NCBI GenBank assembly: GCA_029961055.1
Contig: JASBVM010000005.1
Coordinates: 129,487 to 193,486 of the forward strand
Length of the DNA: 64,000 nt
From: Bacillota bacterium
GTDB taxonomy: Bacteria > Bacillota > Sulfobacillia > JAIMAT01
Direction of reading: 5' to 3'
The first letter of the stretch is position 1, and the number at the start of each line of letters is the position of its first letter. The notes under the pieces are model-generated. The model had not been told where the DNA came from, did no database searches, and saw nothing but the letters and a program-made list of their open reading frames with translations. A program made the position numbers and the translations under genes. Positions 61,269-64,000 of the stretch are shown in pieces.

Positions 61269-63301
61269 AACGGCTGCTGGCACAGAGCGATCTGGTGACC
61301 GCCGCCGGCGTGGTGGCGGTGGTGGCCATGCTGGTCATCCCGGTACCGCCCGGGCTTCTCAGCGTTCTCCTGGCCGCCAACCTGGCCATCTCGCTGCTGG
61401 TGCTGCTGGTCGGCATGTACGACACGGAGCCGCTGGAATTCGCGGCCTTCCCCTCGCTCCTGCTGCTGACCACGCTCTTCCGCCTGGCGCTCAACGTCAG
61501 CTCGACGCGCCTGATCCTCCTCTACGGCGACGCCGGCGCGGTCATCCAGGCCTTCGGCCAGTTCGTCGCCGGGGGCAACCCGCTGGTCGGCTTCATCGTC
61601 TTCCTCATCCTGGTGATCATCCAGTTCCTGGTCATCACCCGCGGAGCCGAGCGGGTGGCGGAGGTGGCCGCCCGCTTCACGCTGGATGCCATGCCGGGCA
61701 AGCAGATGGCCATCGACGCCGACCTCAACTCCGGGCTCATCGACCAGAAGGAAGCGCGCCGCCGCCGCGAGCAGATCCAGCGGGAGGCGGACTTCTACGG
61801 GGCGATGGACGGCGCGAGCAAGTTCGTCCGCGGCGACGCCATCGCCAGCCTGATCATCCTGGCGATCAACATCGTCGGCGGACTCGCCTTGGGCATCCTG
61901 GTCAGGCACCTGCCCTGGCCGGACGCGCTCCGCCAGTACACCATCCTGACCATCGGGGACGGCCTGGTCACCCAGTTGCCGGCGCTGCTCATCTCCACTG
62001 CCACCGGTATCGTGGTCACCCGCGCCGCCAGCGACTCCGACCTCGGCCACGACGTGGTCGGCCAGCTGCTCTCCCAGCCGCGCGCGCTCTGGGTGGCGGC
62101 AGCGACGCTGGCCGTCCTCGGGCTGGTGCCCGGCCTGCCGGCGCTCCCCTTCCTGACGCTGGCGGCGGTGGTGGGCGCGATCGCCTACCTCCACACGCGC
62201 CAGGCGCGGGCGGAGCGCGAAGAGGTGGCGCCGCCCGCCGAGCCGGCGCTGGGGGTGACCCCGGACGAGGCCGCCCGCCTGCTGCCCGTCGACCCGCTGG
62301 AGGTGGAGCTGGGCTACGGCCTGCTCTCCCTCGGCGCCGAGGAAGGTGGCCAGCTGATGGAGCGGATCGCCATGCTCCGGCGGCAGATCGCCCTGGAGCT
62401 CGGCCTGGTCCTCCCGCTGGTGCGGGTCCGGGACAACCTCAGCCTGGAGCCCAACCGCTACCGGATCCTGCTCAAGGGCGAGGTGATCGGGGAGGCGGAG
62501 CTGCGCGTCGATCGCCTGCTCGCCATCCCCCGGGGCGACGGGGCGGAGGCGATCGAGGGGGAGCCGACCCGCGATCCCGCCTTCAACCTGCCCGCCCTCT
62601 GGATCCGGCCCGAGCGGCGCGCCCTGGCGGAGGCCTCCGGCTACACGGTGGTGGAGGCGGGCGCCGTGCTCGCCACCCACCTGACCGAGCTGGTCCGCGA
62701 GCACGCCTGGGAGCTGCTGACCCGCCAGGAGACGCGCCGCCTTCTGGACACGCTCCACCAGACGGCGCCGGCGCTGGTGGAGGAGACGATCCCCTCGCTC
62801 CTCACCCTGGGCGAGCTCCAGCGCGTCCTCCAGAACCTCCTGCGGGAGGGCGTCTCGATCCGGGACCTGGGCACCATCCTGGAGGCGGTGGCCGACCAGG
62901 CCGGCAGCTCCAAGGCGGTGGACGAGCTGACCGAGGCGGCCCGGCAGGCGCTGGGCCGCTCCATCACCCAGCGCCTGCTCGGACCCGACGGGCGGCTTCG
63001 CGCGATCGCGCTCGACCCCGCCACCGAGCGGCAGCTGGCCGAGTCGATCCGCGGCCAGGGCAACGGCCGCGCCCTGATCCTCGACCCCGAGCGGCTCAAC
63101 CGGCTGGCACGGGCGCTGGAGACGGAGATCGGCCGGGCCGTCCAGCAGGGCGTCCAGCCGGTCCTGCTCTGCGCCGCCGGCCTCCGCTTCCACCTGCGGC
63201 GCCTGCTGGAGCGAAGCCTCCCACGCCTGCCGGTCGTCTCCTACAGCGAGCTGAGTGACGGCGTGCCGGTCGACGTGCTGGGGACGGTGAAGATCGGATG
63301 A
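61253..63301 (+). CDS. flhA: Flagellar biosynthesis protein FlhA
   Basis: 682 residues. Eight membrane helices in the first about 310 residues, with LTTLFRLALNVSSTRLIL, VITRGAERVAEVAARFTLDA, MPGKQMAIDADLNSGLID and RRRREQIQREADFYGAMDGA as family signatures. The C-terminal cytoplasmic domain includes LEVELGYGLLSL, MLRRQIALELGLVLPLVRVRD and LQRVLQNLLREGVSIRDLG. FlhA forms the nonameric ring that receives export substrates and chaperones. The ATG at 61253 has GGGGAGGGACC upstream, within flhB. Its stop overlaps flhF by ATGA. Confidence 0.96.
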   Translation: MASALKRLLAQSDLVTAAGVVAVVAMLVIPVPPGLLSVLLAANLAISLLVLLVGMYDTEPLEFAAFPSLLLLTTLFRLALNVSSTRLILLYGDAGAVIQAFGQFVAGGNPLVGFIVFLILVIIQFLVITRGAERVAEVAARFTLDAMPGKQMAIDADLNSGLIDQKEARRRREQIQREADFYGAMDGASKFVRGDAIASLIILAINIVGGLALGILVRHLPWPDALRQYTILTIGDGLVTQLPALLISTATGIVVTRAASDSDLGHDVVGQLLSQPRALWVAAATLAVLGLVPGLPALPFLTLAAVVGAIAYLHTRQARAEREEVAPPAEPALGVTPDEAARLLPVDPLEVELGYGLLSLGAEEGGQLMERIAMLRRQIALELGLVLPLVRVRDNLSLEPNRYRILLKGEVIGEAELRVDRLLAIPRGDGAEAIEGEPTRDPAFNLPALWIRPERRALAEASGYTVVEAGAVLATHLTELVREHAWELLTRQETRRLLDTLHQTAPALVEETIPSLLTLGELQRVLQNLLREGVSIRDLGTILEAVADQAGSSKAVDELTEAARQALGRSITQRLLGPDGRLRAIALDPATERQLAESIRGQGNGRALILDPERLNRLARALETEIGRAVQQGVQPVLLCAAGLRFHLRRLLERSLPRLPVVSYSELSDGVPVDVLGTVKIG

Positions 63302-64000
63302 GCGCCCCCGTTCGCATCCGCCGCTTCCGGGCCGCCGACGTGCCCACCCTCCTGGCGCAGGTCCGGCGCGAGGCCGGTGACGACGCTCTCCTCCTCGACC
63401 TCCGCCGGGAGCCGGCTCGCTGGTGGGAGCGGCTCCGCGGCCGCCGGGGCGCCATGGTGGCCACGGTGGCGCTGCCCCCGCCCCCGGGGGAGGAACCCAC
63501 GGCGGAAGGCGCCCCGGCCCGGGACCAGGGGGACTGGGAGGCGCTCCGCCACCGGCTGGAGGGGAGCGGACTCCTGCCCGAACTGGCCGCGCGCCTCTCC
63601 GATCCGGAGGGGGCGGAGGGCGCCGAGCCGCCTCCGGCCGTGGTCCGGCGGCGACTCCTGGAGCTGCTGGGCCCCGCCGATCCCATCCGGGCGGGCGGCC
63701 TGCGGCGACTCGTCCTGGTCGGCCCCACCGGTGCGGGCAAGACCACCACCATCGCCAAGCTGGCCGGCCAGATGGCGCTCTACGACGGGCTGGAGGTGGG
63801 GATCGTCACCCTGGACGGCTTCCGGGCCGGCGCCTTCGAACAGCTGGACGCCTACGCCCGGGCCGCCGGCCTCACCTGCCTGCCGGCGGAGGACGAGGGG
63901 GAGCTCCAGGCCGCGCTGGACCGCCTGGCCGGGGCCGACTTGGTCCTGATCGACACCACGGGCCGGAGCCCCTCCGACCGCCGCTCGCTCCGCCGGCTGG
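63298..64000 (+). CDS. flhF: Flagellar biosynthesis GTPase FlhF, 3' partial
   Basis: The first 234 residues are visible; the frame is still open at the window edge. An N-terminal part (VRIRRFRAADVPTLLAQVR, with DDALLLDLRRE in place of the common GxDAVIL) precedes the SRP-type GTPase: LVGPTGAGKTTTIAKLAG (G1), TLDGFRAGAFEQLDAYAR and IDTTGRSPSD (G3). FlhF marks the site of flagellar assembly, often the pole, and works with FlhG/YlxH, expected just outside. The ATG at 63298 overlaps the flhA stop (ATGA). It is a third SRP-GTPase beside Ffh and FtsY in this window. Confidence 0.92.
   Translation, partial: MSAPVRIRRFRAADVPTLLAQVRREAGDDALLLDLRREPARWWERLRGRRGAMVATVALPPPPGEEPTAEGAPARDQGDWEALRHRLEGSGLLPELAARLSDPEGAEGAEPPPAVVRRRLLELLGPADPIRAGGLRRLVLVGPTGAGKTTTIAKLAGQMALYDGLEVGIVTLDGFRAGAFEQLDAYARAAGLTCLPAEDEGELQAALDRLAGADLVLIDTTGRSPSDRRSLRRL

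Overview
The window looks like a chromosome segment of a very GC-rich, flagellated Bacillota (Firmicutes) from a spore-forming lineage, of the Symbiobacterium / Thermaerobacter / Limnochordia kind. This placement is an inference from gene content and order, not from a search. The evidence is: the gene strings fapR-fab-rnc-(spoVS)-smc-ftsY-ylxM-ffh-rpsP-khpA-rimM-trmD-rplS-lepB-rbgA-rnhB and dprA-topA-xerC-hslV-hslU-flgB, which are typical of Firmicutes; two sporulation proteins (SpoVS and SpoIIP); FapR; a YumC-type ferredoxin reductase; and a B. subtilis-like fla operon with FlbD and FliY. Coding density is very high. Many genes overlap by 4 bases (ATGA, GTGA or CTGA), starts at GTG and TTG are common, and long spurious antisense frames occur because stop codons are rare at this GC content.

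Layout. 1-2.8 kb: the end of a LivF-type ABC ATPase, a divergent FolC-like ligase on the minus strand, then yceD-rpmF from a strong promoter. 2.9-8.4 kb: a fatty-acid operon, fapR-fabH-fabD-fabG-fabF, followed by rnc. A probable FapR operator lies in front of it, and neither plsX nor acpP is present. 8.4-18.5 kb: spoVS with a terminator, smc, and the SRP/ribosome string ftsY-ylxM-ffh-rpsP-khpA-rimM-trmD-rplS-lepB. 18.5-25.2 kb: a DUF3243 gene (minus), rbgA, rnhB, galU, a fused trehalose-6-phosphate synthase/phosphatase, and comM.

25.2-38.6 kb is a mixed metabolic section on both strands: a methyltransferase, a HAD protein, a minus-strand operon (manC, a nitrilase-like amidohydrolase, an MBL hydrolase), a large membrane protein that joins a DUF1614-like domain to SpoIIP, a beta-propeller lipoprotein, P5C dehydrogenase, a PaaI thioesterase, aconitase and a YumC-type reductase. 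38.8-45.6 kb: tatA, dprA, topA, xerC, hslV, hslU.

45.6-64 kb: one long flagellar operon, flgB-flgC-fliE-fliF-fliG-fliH-fliI-fliJ-fliK-flgD-flgE-flbD-fliL-fliM-fliY-fliO-fliP-fliQ-fliR-flhB-flhA-flhF, with flhF running off the end. It is preceded by a clear class I cyclic-di-GMP riboswitch and an intrinsic terminator, so the whole basal body / hook / export operon is probably controlled by c-di-GMP through transcription termination. No cheY lies between fliY and fliO. FliM lacks the usual N-terminal CheY-binding peptide, and that peptide is found on FliY instead.

The most unusual items are the riboswitch-controlled flagellar operon, the DUF1614-SpoIIP fusion with its long antisense overlap, the fapR start region without a normal start codon, the CTG start of flhB, and the manC / nitrilase-like / MBL operon of unknown purpose.
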